47,680 nt of DNA from positions 1 to 47,680 of the IMG/VR virus record IMGVR_UViG_3300025121_000075; one strand, written 5' to 3'. The position numbers and the translations under genes are program-made. The stretch is from a virus. This document shows positions 8,134-15,679 of this stretch, in pieces; positions within the stretch are counted from its first letter, which is position 1; every line of letters begins with the position of its first letter. The notes under the pieces are model-generated. The model saw only the letters and a list, made by a program, of their open reading frames with translations, was not told the DNA's origin and did no database searches.

Positions 8134-8222
8134 CAAAAGAAAAGAGCCCAGGTCCTCGGCGGTGCTGTAACACCGTAGGGCGGGGGTGATTAGTCCCCAC
8201 CTTGCCGAAAACCTGGGCTCCT
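8134..8222 (-). ncRNA. c4: Candidate C4-type antisense RNA controlling the antirepressor
   Basis: GAGCCCAGGT (8144-8153) and ACCTGGGCTC (8211-8220) form a perfect 10-bp closing stem around a cloverleaf-like interior: an inner TCGGC/GCCGA stem and hairpins GGTG/CACC and GGGG/CCCC. The closed segment is 77 nt, the size reported for P1 C4 RNA. On the minus strand the stem is followed by TTTTCTTTT. It lies about 90 bases upstream of a leader ORF and P22-type antirepressor. The RNA segment TTCGGCAAGGTG can pair with the leader segment CACCTGCCCGAA at 10 of 12 positions. The C4 assignment is an inference from structure and context. Confidence 0.6.
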
Positions 8223-8261
8223 TTCCTAACACCTGCAACAATTGTGGAAATCACTCCCAAA

Positions 8262-8281
8262 AGGTCGATTACAGCCGACCT
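8262..8281. promoter_or_regulatory. Inverted repeat AGGTCG-N8-CGACCT
   Basis: A 6-bp inverted repeat with an 8-base spacer, upstream of the C4-like RNA, in the region where its leftward promoter should lie. Likely an operator. Confidence 0.4.
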
Positions 8282-8332
8282 CTCCAATCCCAGATGTTGA
8301 ACCGAGCGCACCAGGGGTACGTCTTGGCGACT

Positions 8333-8347
8333 AAAGTACTGTACTTT
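8333..8347. promoter_or_regulatory. Palindrome AAAGTAC-T-GTACTTT, operator candidate
   Basis: A perfect 7-1-7 inverted repeat between the leftward immunity operon and the rightward small gene. Its size fits an HTH repressor dimer site. Confidence 0.45.
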
Positions 8348-8426
8348 TTCGCCGCCGTCAAGGATTTTTGGGAAAGGCCAGCTTTGAAGGCTGACAAAGC
8401 CAGGGCCGGGGCCTATTTTGTGGATT

Positions 8427-8454
8427 TTGTGGACCTTGTAAACATTGTTTATAC
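8427..8454 (+). promoter_or_regulatory. Possible sigma70-type promoter
   Basis: TTGTGG (-35) and TTATAC (-10) with a 16-base spacer, ending about 25 bases before the ATG at 8480. No ribosome site is visible, so the message would have a short leader. Confidence 0.35.
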
Positions 8455-8479
8455 CCCTAATTTTTGCTTTATTGGCCCC

Positions 8480-8767
8480 ATGAAGACGAACCCACCCCCT
8501 GAGCCAAAAACCCTGTCCTACCGTGCCGACGATGAACTCCGAGCACGGCTGACCGCCTTTGTCAAAGCGGACGGAGGGACTCTCTCCAGTTTTTCGAGGG
8601 AAGCGGCCGAGTTGATGCTGGACCTGCTGGAAGCGCACGCCAGGGAGATCGAAGCCCTGGGCCAGGGCCTGGGCTACGCCAGCCGCAGCGAACGCAGGCG
8701 AAAGGGGATCCTTTACCTGGTCGAAGAAGGGCTGGTCGCCCGCAAAAAAGCCAAAAAACCGACCTAA
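8480..8767 (+). CDS. Small basic protein, possible ribbon-helix-helix regulator
   Basis: About 95 residues. After a proline-rich start it reads TLSYRADDELRARLTAFVK, a polar strand followed by helix, then a second helical region and a very basic end (SRSERRRKG...RKKAKKPT). This resembles short ribbon-helix-helix DNA-binding proteins, but the match is weak. It is the first rightward gene facing the C4/antirepressor operon, the usual place for a phage regulator. The frame extends upstream to 8186 but overlaps structured RNA and operators, so the ATG at 8480 is used. Confidence 0.5.
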   Translation: MKTNPPPEPKTLSYRADDELRARLTAFVKADGGTLSSFSREAAELMLDLLEAHAREIEALGQGLGYASRSERRRKGILYLVEEGLVARKKAKKPT

Positions 8768-9076
8768 GCGGACCGGATTACCGACCAAAACAAAAAACAT
8801 TTCCCAACCCATCGCCTTCCGCTCCAAAATGGAGACAAGGCCCGGCTGGGGACGGAGCTGGAACTCCCCGCAGGGGCAACATCCGGATATCCGGACCCAA
8901 GCGGCCCCCAACCGGGCCCCTGCTTGGAGAGCGGGGAAAACTCTCTCTCCAGCATTTGGTCTAGGGTGTTGCCCCCTAGGGGACCTATGGGTTCCAGCCC
9001 AACCGGTCCTTGTCAACCAAGATTGACAACTGCCCCAGTCTATAAATTCAAATTTAATGTACTGCAATATAAAGGT
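8768..9076. promoter_or_regulatory. Regulatory region with several operator-like palindromes
   Basis: No convincing gene in either strand. It contains TCCGGATATCCGGA (8882-8895, perfect palindrome), CCCCTAGGGG (8971-8980, perfect), and TTGTCAA-N6-TTGACAA (9010-9029), whose right arm is also a consensus -35 TTGACA. A TATAAATTCAAATTTAATG stretch follows. This density of dyads suggests the main control region of the lysogenic state. Confidence 0.55.
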
Positions 9077-9128
9077 CCGATTTTGACCGACTTTGGCCGA
9101 ATAGGTCCAATAGGGTTTTTACCCTATT
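9077..9128. promoter_or_regulatory. CCGATTTTGACCGA motif and AATAGGGT/ACCCTATT dyad
   Basis: CCGATTTTGACCGA is at 9077-9090 and recurs exactly at 41923-41936 before the lipoprotein gene. AATAGGGT-TTTT-ACCCTATT is at 9109-9128. Both precede a candidate small RNA. Confidence 0.55.
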
Positions 9129-9208
9129 TATTCGCCTGCCCGAACTTCCCTCCAGCGGACTGAGAGCAGCGCCTGGGCTCCGACCTCGCTGCGGGGGTCC
9201 TGTTTTTT
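9129..9208 (+). ncRNA. Candidate small RNA carrying a copy of the antirepressor leader
   Basis: Bases 9135-9159 are identical to 25 bases of the antirepressor leader mRNA (minus strand, 8088-8064). They are followed at once by a hairpin (GGAC...GCAGCG / CGCTGC...GTCC, 9157-9200) and TTTTTT (9203-9208), a good intrinsic terminator. The 5' end is not defined by sequence; the upstream TTGACC element may be a -35. No ORF is convincing here. The RNA would share the region predicted to pair with the C4-like RNA. Confidence 0.45.
9135..9159 (+). repeat. 25-bp inverted duplicate, copy 2
   Basis: Exact match to the minus strand of 8064-8088. Sequence on either side differs. Confidence 0.9.
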
Positions 9209-9345
9209 ATCAACGCCATTGTGCAGGCGGTTCTGGCCGATTCCTACCGGGTTATCTACCGTAATATAACTTGCAAAGCCTCCTGGGTTTTGTTAGGAGT
9301 TTGTGAAAAGCATCGGAATTTCAGGCCCCACCAAAGGCCGCAACG

Positions 9346-9418
9346 AAAGGCCGAGAGAAACGGATTTGCCGGTCCACCAAAACCGGAGCCCATCCCTTTC
9401 TCTCGGCCTTTTTTTTTG
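9346..9418 (+). terminator. Strong intrinsic terminator just before a small gene
   Basis: AAAGGCCGAGAGAAA and TTTCTCTCGGCCTTT pair over 15 bases, with an inner CCGG/CCGG hairpin in the loop, followed by nine T. It ends only about 11 bases before the ATG at 9429, so it could attenuate that gene or end a separate RNA from 9209-9345. Confidence 0.85.
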
Positions 9419-9428
9419 TGGATTTTTT

Positions 9429-9650
9429 ATGGCCAAACTACTTGAAGCAATCAACAAATCTCCGGTCAAAGAAGCCCGGATCGAGTACGTCACCTCCAAT
9501 CGGCGCAAGGTTGCGATCTACGCCAAGGAAGAGAACGGGCGACTGACCTTCCGCCAGCTTTGTGGCCGCCAAAAGGAACGGGTGTCCAAGGCGTTCTCCA
9601 CGATGGAGAAGGCCTTGGCTTTTGACGGCTGGGTGCCGTACCGTTCCTGA
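9429..9650 (+). CDS. Small hypothetical protein downstream of a terminator
   Basis: 73 residues, basic. It begins MAKLLEAINKSPVKEARIEY, and the middle has an SNRRKVAIYAKEENGRL strand-turn-strand look, perhaps a small beta-hairpin DNA- or RNA-binding fold. No family recognised. The ATG at 9429 lacks a purine-rich ribosome site, and the terminator immediately upstream is odd. An upstream in-frame ATG at about 9303 would include the terminator stem, so it is not used. Confidence 0.6.
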   Translation: MAKLLEAINKSPVKEARIEYVTSNRRKVAIYAKEENGRLTFRQLCGRQKERVSKAFSTMEKALAFDGWVPYRS

Positions 9651-9658
9651 TTTTTCCC

Positions 9659-9699
9659 TTATCGGAAATTATCTTGCCAGGATAATTTGTTTCCGATAA
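9659..9699. promoter_or_regulatory. Nested dyad operator before the HTH gene
   Basis: TTATCGG ... CCGATAA forms the outer arms, and AAATTATC-N7-GATAATTT forms the inner arms, all within 41 bp. It precedes the HTH gene by about 30 bases and is a likely autoregulation site. Confidence 0.6.
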
Positions 9700-9727
9700 A
9701 GGAAGGTAAAACGAACCAAGGACCCCC

Positions 9728-9937
9728 ATGATCGACCAGTTGATGACCACAGCACAGGCAGCGAAGGAATGCGGGACTTCTGACCGCAACATCCGCTACC
9801 TCGTCGAAAAGGGAACGCTGGTGGACCGGGCGCCGCAAGGGGCGAGGAACCACCTTTTTTTGAAGGAAGACGTGCTCCGGGTCAAACGGACTTTAAAGAG
9901 GAACAACCAACAACTCAAGATCCAGCTCGGGACCTGA
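9728..9937 (+). CDS. Small MerR/excisionase-like HTH protein
   Basis: 69 residues. MTTAQAAKECGTSDRNIRYL is a typical winged-HTH of the MerR/Xis-like (HTH_17) type: a strand-helix-turn-helix with VEKGTLVDRAPQGARNHLFL as the wing, then a basic tail. In phages, proteins of this size regulate replication or immunity promoters. The nested operator just upstream suggests autoregulation. The start is the first ATG after a GGACCCCC leader; a second ATG lies five codons later. It precedes the replication gene. Confidence 0.75.
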   Translation: MIDQLMTTAQAAKECGTSDRNIRYLVEKGTLVDRAPQGARNHLFLKEDVLRVKRTLKRNNQQLKIQLGT

Positions 9938-9949
9938 GTTTTTAAACAA

Positions 9950-9990
9950 AAAAAAACCCACGGTTTCTTGGCAGAGCACGTGGGTTTTTA
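9950..9990 (+). terminator. Intrinsic terminator between the HTH gene and the primase
   Basis: ACCCACG and CGTGGGT pair, flanked by a run of A upstream and TTTTT downstream, so it may work in both directions. The primase gene therefore needs readthrough or its own promoter. Confidence 0.7.
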
Positions 9991-10005
9991 TATCGGTCAC
10001 ACAAG

Positions 10006-13000
10006 ATGAGTTCTACCAAATCCGGCTCAGGTGAGCAAGGGAAAAATCCATCCCTTGCCCCCGATGACCGCATCCCGGAAATCCTGAAACGGACCGACCT
10101 GGTCCAGTTGATCGGCAAGAGCACCGAACTCAAGCCCCAAGGGGAAGGATTGTTCAAGGGGCTCTGCCCGTTCCACCAGGAAAAGACCCCCAGTTTCCAA
10201 GTCCAAACCAAAAAAGATAAACCTACCTACCATTGTTTCGGTTGCGGAGCCCACGGGGATGCCTTGGACTACGTCCAGGCGCAAATGGGTCTCCAGCCAC
10301 ATGAAGCAATCGACTACCTAGGAGAGTTGGCGAACCTGCCCAAACGATTGTCCGACCCCGCTGCCGAACCACAAATCGCCGCTCGCCAAGCGGCCCAAGC
10401 GGCACAGCAATGGTACTGCGATCAACTGGCCCATCCTCTGGCCCAGGTGTACCTGAAGCGGAGAAAAATCACTCAAACTCGAGCCAAGGAGTTTGGCCTT
10501 GGGTTTGCCCTGCCCGAAGCCCAGGGCTGGGACAATCTCCACCGCCACCTTTCCAAACTAGGGTTCTCCACCCAAGCACAAGATGATGCGGGACTGATTA
10601 AACAGCGCCCAAAAGAGGGGAGTTGGTATGACCGGCTGCGAAACAGACTGGTGTTCCCAATCCACAACCACCGTGGGGAGCTTTGTGGGTTCAGCGGTAG
10701 GGAGGTGGAGGACAAAAACCCCAAGTACATCAACCCCAGCAACAGCGGGCTGCTTTACAAAAAGAAGCAAATCCTTTTTGGCTGGCCACAGGCTAAAGCC
10801 CACATTCGAAAAAAGGGTTGGACTATCCTGACGGAGGGTTACCTTGATGTCATCGCCCTACACGAGGTTGGTCGCAAGGAAGCGATCGGGAGTTGTGGTA
10901 CGGCTCTTTCAGTGGAAACCGTAGAGTTGATGGCAGAACTTGGGATCCGCAAGTTGTTTTTGGCCTACGACGGTGACCAGGCGGGAAAGAATGCCGCCCT
11001 CAGTGCGGCCAAAAAGCTGATCCAATCCGAGATCGACGGTAAAATCCTGTTCCTGCCAAACCAAATGGACCCAAAGGAACTGGTTGATCAGGCCGGAAAA
11101 ACCGCTTTTGACCAATTGCTCAAAAACGCCGTTGCCGACTACCGCCATGTGATCGACACCGGTATTTTTGAAATCGAAGGGAAGGGCTTGAGCGAGAGGG
11201 AAACCCAGCTCTCAAAGTTTCTGGAGTTTTCTTCGCAGATCAAAAATGAGGCTAAACGGGCGTTTTTTATTGAGGAGTTGGCCCGGTCTTGGGGGATCGA
11301 CCTGGAGATACTCAACAAACGTCTCATCGAAATAGGAAAACCCCAGAAGGCACAAAAGGCGGCGGAGAAAGTAGAGCCCCAAAAACCTCTCTTGGACAAC
11401 GCAGAGACTACCGCCCTCAAAAGAAGCACGGCGCAAAACCTGTACAACAAAATCTTGGCTTTGGCCAAGTCAGACCCGGCCAGCCTAGTCGAGGGAGAGC
11501 ACCCCGAATGGTTCTACCAACTCGACAAGCTCAATACGTTGCTCTTCGACGATCTCATCGAAGCCCTAAAAAAACTCGGGCTCCGCTCCGGGACCATCCG
11601 CAAGATCATCGCTGCCCAAAAGGCCACCCAGGTCGCCGCTCAAAAGAAGGCCGAAGCGGAAGCCAAGGAACGTAAGCCACAAAGCAGAGAAGAGCATGAT
11701 TCTTATTTTGAAGAGGACAACTCCTTCAAATACTGGGGGCTCCGAGGACCTGAAAAATTAAGCAACTTCGGTGCCCGGATTGTGGAGGAGTTGGTAGTGG
11801 ACGATGGGGCCGAGCAAACCCGTGATTTTGTGCTGCAAGGGCGGCTAGAGGACCAGTCCCTCTTGCGGAGGATCCAGATCCCCGCCTCAAAGTTCGGCGA
11901 GATGAAGTGGGTGGCCGAAGAATGGGGGGGAAGAGCCGTGGTCTATGCCCGGAAAAAAGAGGAGGTCCGCACAGCCATCCAGCTACTGAGCGCCAAGGAC
12001 GGGATCACCATCTCAAATTTTTACGGGTACACCGGATGGGTTCAAAACCAAAACGGAGATTGGGTCTATCTCACCAACAGTGGCGGGATCACTGCCAATG
12101 GTCTCGACCCGAATTACAAAGTCCGCCTCCATGAGCTGAAAGATTACAACCTCCCTGCTCCGGTGGGTAACCCCAAGGAAGCAGCCAATGCCGCTCTACA
12201 ACTGCTCATTGACCTTCCTCTCCGCCTCGGGGTCGCCGTTTTGAGTACCGCCATCCGGCCTCTTTTTTCGTTTTTGTCTCCTTGTGATTTCTCCGTCTTC
12301 TACTACGGTGAGTCCGGATCTAAAAAGAGCTGTTTGACCGCTTTGTCCTTAGGATTCTACGGGAGTGGGTTCAAGTACAACCACCTCCCGGCCAACTGGT
12401 CATCAACCGCAAACGCCCTGGGGCGGATGCAGTTTCAATCCAAAGACGCTCCACTCGTCATCGACGATTTTGTCCCCCCTGGGATCGGGTCCAAGTACGC
12501 CCAGGAAATGCACGCCAAGGCAGAACAGGTCCTGAGGTCACAGGCCAACGGTGGGGGCCGACAACGACTGAACCCGGACTCCTCCTCCAAACGTACCTGG
12601 AGCCCCAGGGGCCTGACGATCTCCAGCGGCGAGGACATCCCCAAGGGGAAGAGCCTCAAGGGTCGAATGCTGACCATTGAGGTGAAGCCAAAAGAGGTGG
12701 ACAACGAAAAATTGACCCGACTCCAAGATGCCTCCGAGAGAGGGGATTTTGCCAGAGCTGCATCCCATTTTATTTGTTGGTCGGCCCAAAACATGGATTG
12801 GGTCAAGGAGCAACTCCGGGTGCTGGAAAAGGGCTACCTGGAAAGCGTCTCCATCACAGGCCATGCTAGAGCACCTAAAATTGCCGCCTCCCTGATGGCT
12901 GGGGTCAGCCTGTTTTTTTCCTGGGCAGAGTCGGTAGGCGCTTTTTCCGGCACGGTTGAGGACCGCCAATCCTACGAAGGTTCTTGCTGGGATATCCTCG

Positions 13001-13554
13001 CAGAACTGGCAGCGGATCAGGCCGCCTACCAAGAAGACGAAAACGAAGCCGCTACCTACCTAAGGCTCCTGCAAAGCGCAATCAGCAGCAAAGCGGCCCA
13101 CCTGGAGCGCCTAGAAGGCTCCGATCTGGATTTTAATCAACTGGGGTATCACCAGGATCTAGAAGCAAAACAAGGGTTTGGGGAGGAAGTTAGGTACCGG
13201 TCGGGGAACCCGGCCATCGGGTTTGTTGATGACCTATACGCCTACATCACCGAGGAAACGGCTTTTTCGGTGATCAACGAATTGGCCCGCAGGCAAGGAA
13301 ATCAACTGCCACTGACGATGGGGACTTACGCCAAACGGCTTAAAGAAGCAAACCTGATCATTCCCGAGATCGAAAACACCGGAAAAAAAGAAGCCCGAGT
13401 CAGGGCGACCAAAAAGAAGAACATCAAAGGCCATGGAACCCACCGTTACCTTTGGTTCCCGATAGAAATCCTTTTCCCTGATGAAACCACAGAAGAGGAA
13501 CGGAAGGCTCACCAAACCAACAGACCACTACAAGACAAAGACCTCCCTTATTGA
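10006..13554 (+). CDS. Primase-helicase replication protein (CHC2-TOPRIM-DUF927)
   Basis: 1182 residues with three parts. A DnaG-type zinc finger (about 50-90) has LCPFHQEKTPSF and YHCFGCGAHGD. A TOPRIM catalytic domain (about 270-345) has the acidic TEGYLDVIAL and YDGDQAGK. A C-terminal DUF927/SF3-like ATPase region has Walker A YGESGSKKS (about 765) and an acidic LVIDDFVPP (about 815). N15 RepA and related plasmid-prophage initiators have this primase-plus-helicase build and replicate the element from an internal origin. A linker rich in lysine, glutamate and glutamine lies near 540-570. Iteron-like DNA follows directly downstream. This is the most likely replication initiator. Confidence 0.88.
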   Translation: MSSTKSGSGEQGKNPSLAPDDRIPEILKRTDLVQLIGKSTELKPQGEGLFKGLCPFHQEKTPSFQVQTKKDKPTYHCFGCGAHGDALDYVQAQMGLQPHEAIDYLGELANLPKRLSDPAAEPQIAARQAAQAAQQWYCDQLAHPLAQVYLKRRKITQTRAKEFGLGFALPEAQGWDNLHRHLSKLGFSTQAQDDAGLIKQRPKEGSWYDRLRNRLVFPIHNHRGELCGFSGREVEDKNPKYINPSNSGLLYKKKQILFGWPQAKAHIRKKGWTILTEGYLDVIALHEVGRKEAIGSCGTALSVETVELMAELGIRKLFLAYDGDQAGKNAALSAAKKLIQSEIDGKILFLPNQMDPKELVDQAGKTAFDQLLKNAVADYRHVIDTGIFEIEGKGLSERETQLSKFLEFSSQIKNEAKRAFFIEELARSWGIDLEILNKRLIEIGKPQKAQKAAEKVEPQKPLLDNAETTALKRSTAQNLYNKILALAKSDPASLVEGEHPEWFYQLDKLNTLLFDDLIEALKKLGLRSGTIRKIIAAQKATQVAAQKKAEAEAKERKPQSREEHDSYFEEDNSFKYWGLRGPEKLSNFGARIVEELVVDDGAEQTRDFVLQGRLEDQSLLRRIQIPASKFGEMKWVAEEWGGRAVVYARKKEEVRTAIQLLSAKDGITISNFYGYTGWVQNQNGDWVYLTNSGGITANGLDPNYKVRLHELKDYNLPAPVGNPKEAANAALQLLIDLPLRLGVAVLSTAIRPLFSFLSPCDFSVFYYGESGSKKSCLTALSLGFYGSGFKYNHLPANWSSTANALGRMQFQSKDAPLVIDDFVPPGIGSKYAQEMHAKAEQVLRSQANGGGRQRLNPDSSSKRTWSPRGLTISSGEDIPKGKSLKGRMLTIEVKPKEVDNEKLTRLQDASERGDFARAASHFICWSAQNMDWVKEQLRVLEKGYLESVSITGHARAPKIAASLMAGVSLFFSWAESVGAFSGTVEDRQSYEGSCWDILAELAADQAAYQEDENEAATYLRLLQSAISSKAAHLERLEGSDLDFNQLGYHQDLEAKQGFGEEVRYRSGNPAIGFVDDLYAYITEETAFSVINELARRQGNQLPLTMGTYAKRLKEANLIIPEIENTGKKEARVRATKKKNIKGHGTHRYLWFPIEILFPDETTEEERKAHQTNRPLQDKDLPY

Positions 13555-13800
13555 TCCTTTCCGCCTGGGCATTCCAGGCAAGAAAACCCTTCAAACCTTA
13601 CAGAATAAAGCAGTTGGAGTGACTACACAGATCAGGGTCTTTAGCCCTGAACTGTGTTGTCACCTCCTCTTGGCTTAAATATTACACTCGCCTGCCGTAT
13701 CCTTGGCCGCAACTTTAAAACCAGTCTGTTCTTTCCTTTTTCCACCCTCCCTTTGGTGGACGTGGTTTTGTTGATCATATCCATTGTTCGTCGGCCAAAA
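13555..13800. other. Non-coding spacer with a large imperfect hairpin
   Basis: GTGAC-N2-CACAG (13619-13630) pairs with CTGTG-N2-GTCAC (13652-13663), with an inner TCAGGG/CCCTGA pair, making a cruciform of about 45 bp. A smaller GCCTGG/CCAGGC hairpin is at 13563-13579, without a T run. No gene is seen. Confidence 0.5.
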
Positions 13801-14160
13801 CAACCAGGTGATTTTCCCCAAAATTTTAGGCCATAATCCCCATTTTCCCCAGAAGTAAAATCAGGCTAAAATGTTTACTGGCGTATGTTTGCAGTTGTTT
13901 TCCCCATTTTCCCCACTTTAACGAGCTACTATCCTCATATACAGGGTAGTGCTCAAAAAAAAGAGTGTCAGACAACAGATCCAAAAACGCACATTCAATA
14001 GAACTTGGTTCTCTATAAAGCCATACTTTTAAAAATGGGGAAAATGGGGAAAATGGGGAATTTAGATATAATACTATGACAATAATAGCTTTTTAAAAAT
14101 GAAACCATTCCCCACTCTGTATTTTTACTGGGGAATCTGGGGAATCAGAAATGGGGAATG
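13800..14160. repeat. TTTTCCCC/GGGGAAAA iteron region, possible origin
   Basis: No gene. Copies of ATTTTCCCC on one side (about 13811-13918) face copies of ATGGGGAAA in the opposite sense (about 14035-14060), with a direct triplet AAAATGGGG at 14035-14060. Further GGGGAATC/GGGGAATG copies follow to 14158. Between them the DNA is AT-rich. Opposed iterons next to a replication gene are what a plasmid origin looks like, but function is inferred. Confidence 0.55.
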
Positions 14161-14253
14161 ACAGAAAGGTCTTCTTGAGTCCAGGGATGCTCTAGGCTCT
14201 GTTCACTAAGACAGGGGCAGTGGGATAAAGCTTGGAGTGGAGTAAATGGTTGA

Positions 14254-14309
14254 AAAGTAGCAAAGTAGCAAAGTAGCAAAGTAGCCTAAGAACAAAAGAA
14301 CAGAAGAGC
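14254..14309. repeat. Four AAAGTAGC units and three degenerate 8-bp units
   Basis: AAAGTAGC occurs four times in tandem (14254-14285), then CTAAGAAC, AAAAGAAC and AGAAGAGC follow in the same 8-bp register to 14309. It belongs to the same repeat family as the two longer arrays downstream. Confidence 0.8.
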
Positions 14310-14434
14310 AAGAAAATTTGACCAGCTGAACCGCTCCGGTCTCTATGGCCGCAGGCTGGAACTTTTCCAGGAGGGGATGATCTTAAAAGTAGCGGGAATA
14401 AGCCTTGACAAATGGAAAGCCGGGGCGAATTTTT

Positions 14435-14566
14435 GAGCAAATGAGCAAATGAGCAAATGAGCAAATGAGCAAATGAGCAAATGAGCAAATGAGCAAATGA
14501 GCAAATGAGCAAATGAGCAAATGAGCAAATGAGCAAATGAGCAAATGAGCAAATGAGCAAATGAGC
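14435..14566. repeat. 8-bp tandem array, GAGCAAAT x16
   Basis: Sixteen identical GAGCAAAT units (14435-14562) plus a partial one. In the phase ending GAGC the unit is AAATGAGC. It lies upstream of the partition genes. The low-complexity ORF on the opposite strand is an artefact of the repeat. Confidence 0.95.
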
Positions 14567-14600
14567 AGTTGACAAAATTAAAGTAACAAAATATCTTTTA

Positions 14601-14720
14601 AGCAGAAGAGCAGAAGAGCAGAAGAGCAGAAGAGCAGAAGAGCAGAAGAGCAGAAGAGCAGAAGAGCAGAAGAGCAGAAGAGCAGAAGAGCAGAAGAGCA
14701 GAAGAGCAGAAGAGCAGAAG
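14601..14720. repeat. 8-bp tandem array, AGCAGAAG x15
   Basis: Fifteen identical AGCAGAAG units (AGAAGAGC in the phase ending GAGC), ending about 40 bases before the first par-operon ATG. Probably a centromere-like site for a ParB-type protein, and perhaps the operator of the operon. Confidence 0.95.
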
Positions 14721-14761
14721 AGGCCAAGAAATAAAACCATCTTTTTACCTAAAGAGGAACC

Positions 14762-14977
14762 ATGACTACCAAAACCAGCGAACCCAGCGAAACCTTTAAA
14801 GGGCAGCGTTCAGCAGCCCAAAAAAGCTACATTCACCATGGCAAAATTAGCGATGCCATCTTCATGGTCATGCAAGAACGTAAGGCAAAAAACGATGCCC
14901 AAAAACACCATCTCGAAGGGATGCGGGAGGCGCTGGACATCGCAATTAAGTTTGAAGCCCAACAGAGGGATCAATAA
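14762..14977 (+). CDS. Small par-operon protein, function unknown
   Basis: 71 residues, polar at the N terminus with a helical, basic C-terminal half. It starts 41 bases after the 8-bp array with AGAGGAACC before the ATG. It directly precedes parA, so it could be a repressor or centromere-binding adaptor, but no ribbon-helix-helix or HTH signature is clear. There are 24 bases to the parA start. Confidence 0.65.
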   Translation: MTTKTSEPSETFKGQRSAAQKSYIHHGKISDAIFMVMQERKAKNDAQKHHLEGMREALDIAIKFEAQQRDQ

Positions 14978-15001
14978 ACAAAAACCAACGGAGAAAAATT
15001 C

Positions 15002-15679
15002 ATGGAAAATTTCACGATCACCATCGGCGGCAGAAAGGGCGGGGTAGGGAAGAGCACCACCGCCTGTAACCTGGCGGCGGAACTCTCCAAAAAGGGCTAT
15101 GAGGTCCTTTTGGTGGACACTGATGAGCAGCACACCACCCGTGACTGGGCAGACCGCAGAAAAGAAGACCCAAGTTTGCCGCAGATCCAGACGATCCAGC
15201 TGACCGGGAAGACGATTGGCAGCGATCTTAGGGGTTTGCAGTCCAAATACCAACTGATCTTGATTGATGCAGGCGGCCGGGCAACCTTGGAGCTGAAAGG
15301 AGCGATGTTGGCCAGCGATCTGGCGATCATCCCCATCGTCCCCAGCCAGCCGGATCTGGATACGTTGCAGTACATGGCCGACTTCGTCGAAGACGCAAAA
15401 TTGACCAACACCGGCCTGATGACCAAGGTCTTGATCAACATGGCCTCGACCAACCACAACGAGAGGGACACCGCAGGCATCAGGGGCGTGATCACCCAAG
15501 ATTACACCGAGTTTGAGATGCTTGAATCAGTAGTCCGGCAGCGGAAAATCTACCGGACTGCCTATGCCCTTGGTCGGACGATCTACGAGATCGAAAACGA
15601 CTGGAAAGCCAAACAGGAATTTGACCATCTTTTGGGGGAAGTGGAGAGTCTCATCAAGGAGGTGGTCCATGGAGTCTAA
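15002..15679 (+). CDS. parA: ParA-family partition ATPase
   Basis: 225 residues with a deviant Walker [11 protein letters not shown] (about 12-21), LLVDTDEQ Walker A' (about 37-44) and LILIDAGG Walker B. There is no N-terminal HTH extension, so it is the short type Ib class (ParF/delta-like) rather than the long SopA type used by N15. ParA proteins form ATP-dependent gradients on the nucleoid that pull the plasmid-bound partner and so segregate copies at division. The stop overlaps the next gene's ATG. Confidence 0.92.
   Translation: MENFTITIGGRKGGVGKSTTACNLAAELSKKGYEVLLVDTDEQHTTRDWADRRKEDPSLPQIQTIQLTGKTIGSDLRGLQSKYQLILIDAGGRATLELKGAMLASDLAIIPIVPSQPDLDTLQYMADFVEDAKLTNTGLMTKVLINMASTNHNERDTAGIRGVITQDYTEFEMLESVVRQRKIYRTAYALGRTIYEIENDWKAKQEFDHLLGEVESLIKEVVHGV

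Noticed and set aside
8144-8220. tRNA-like cloverleaf
   Set aside because: The closing stem is 10 bp and there is no CCA end, anticodon-arm consensus or T-loop GTTC, so a C4-type RNA fits better.
8011-8241. 76-residue minus-strand ORF before the antirepressor
   Set aside because: It crosses the structured C4-like RNA and another frame holds the coupled leader ORF.
8764-8955. 63-residue minus-strand ORF in the regulatory region
   Set aside because: No ribosome site, overlaps a perfect palindrome, low-complexity serine/glycine/proline content.
14192-14740. Long minus-strand ORF rich in LLFCSSA and HLLICSFA
   Set aside because: It is the translation of the 8-bp tandem repeats. The 8-bp period gives a 24-bp, 8-residue cycle. 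There is no start context and no natural composition.
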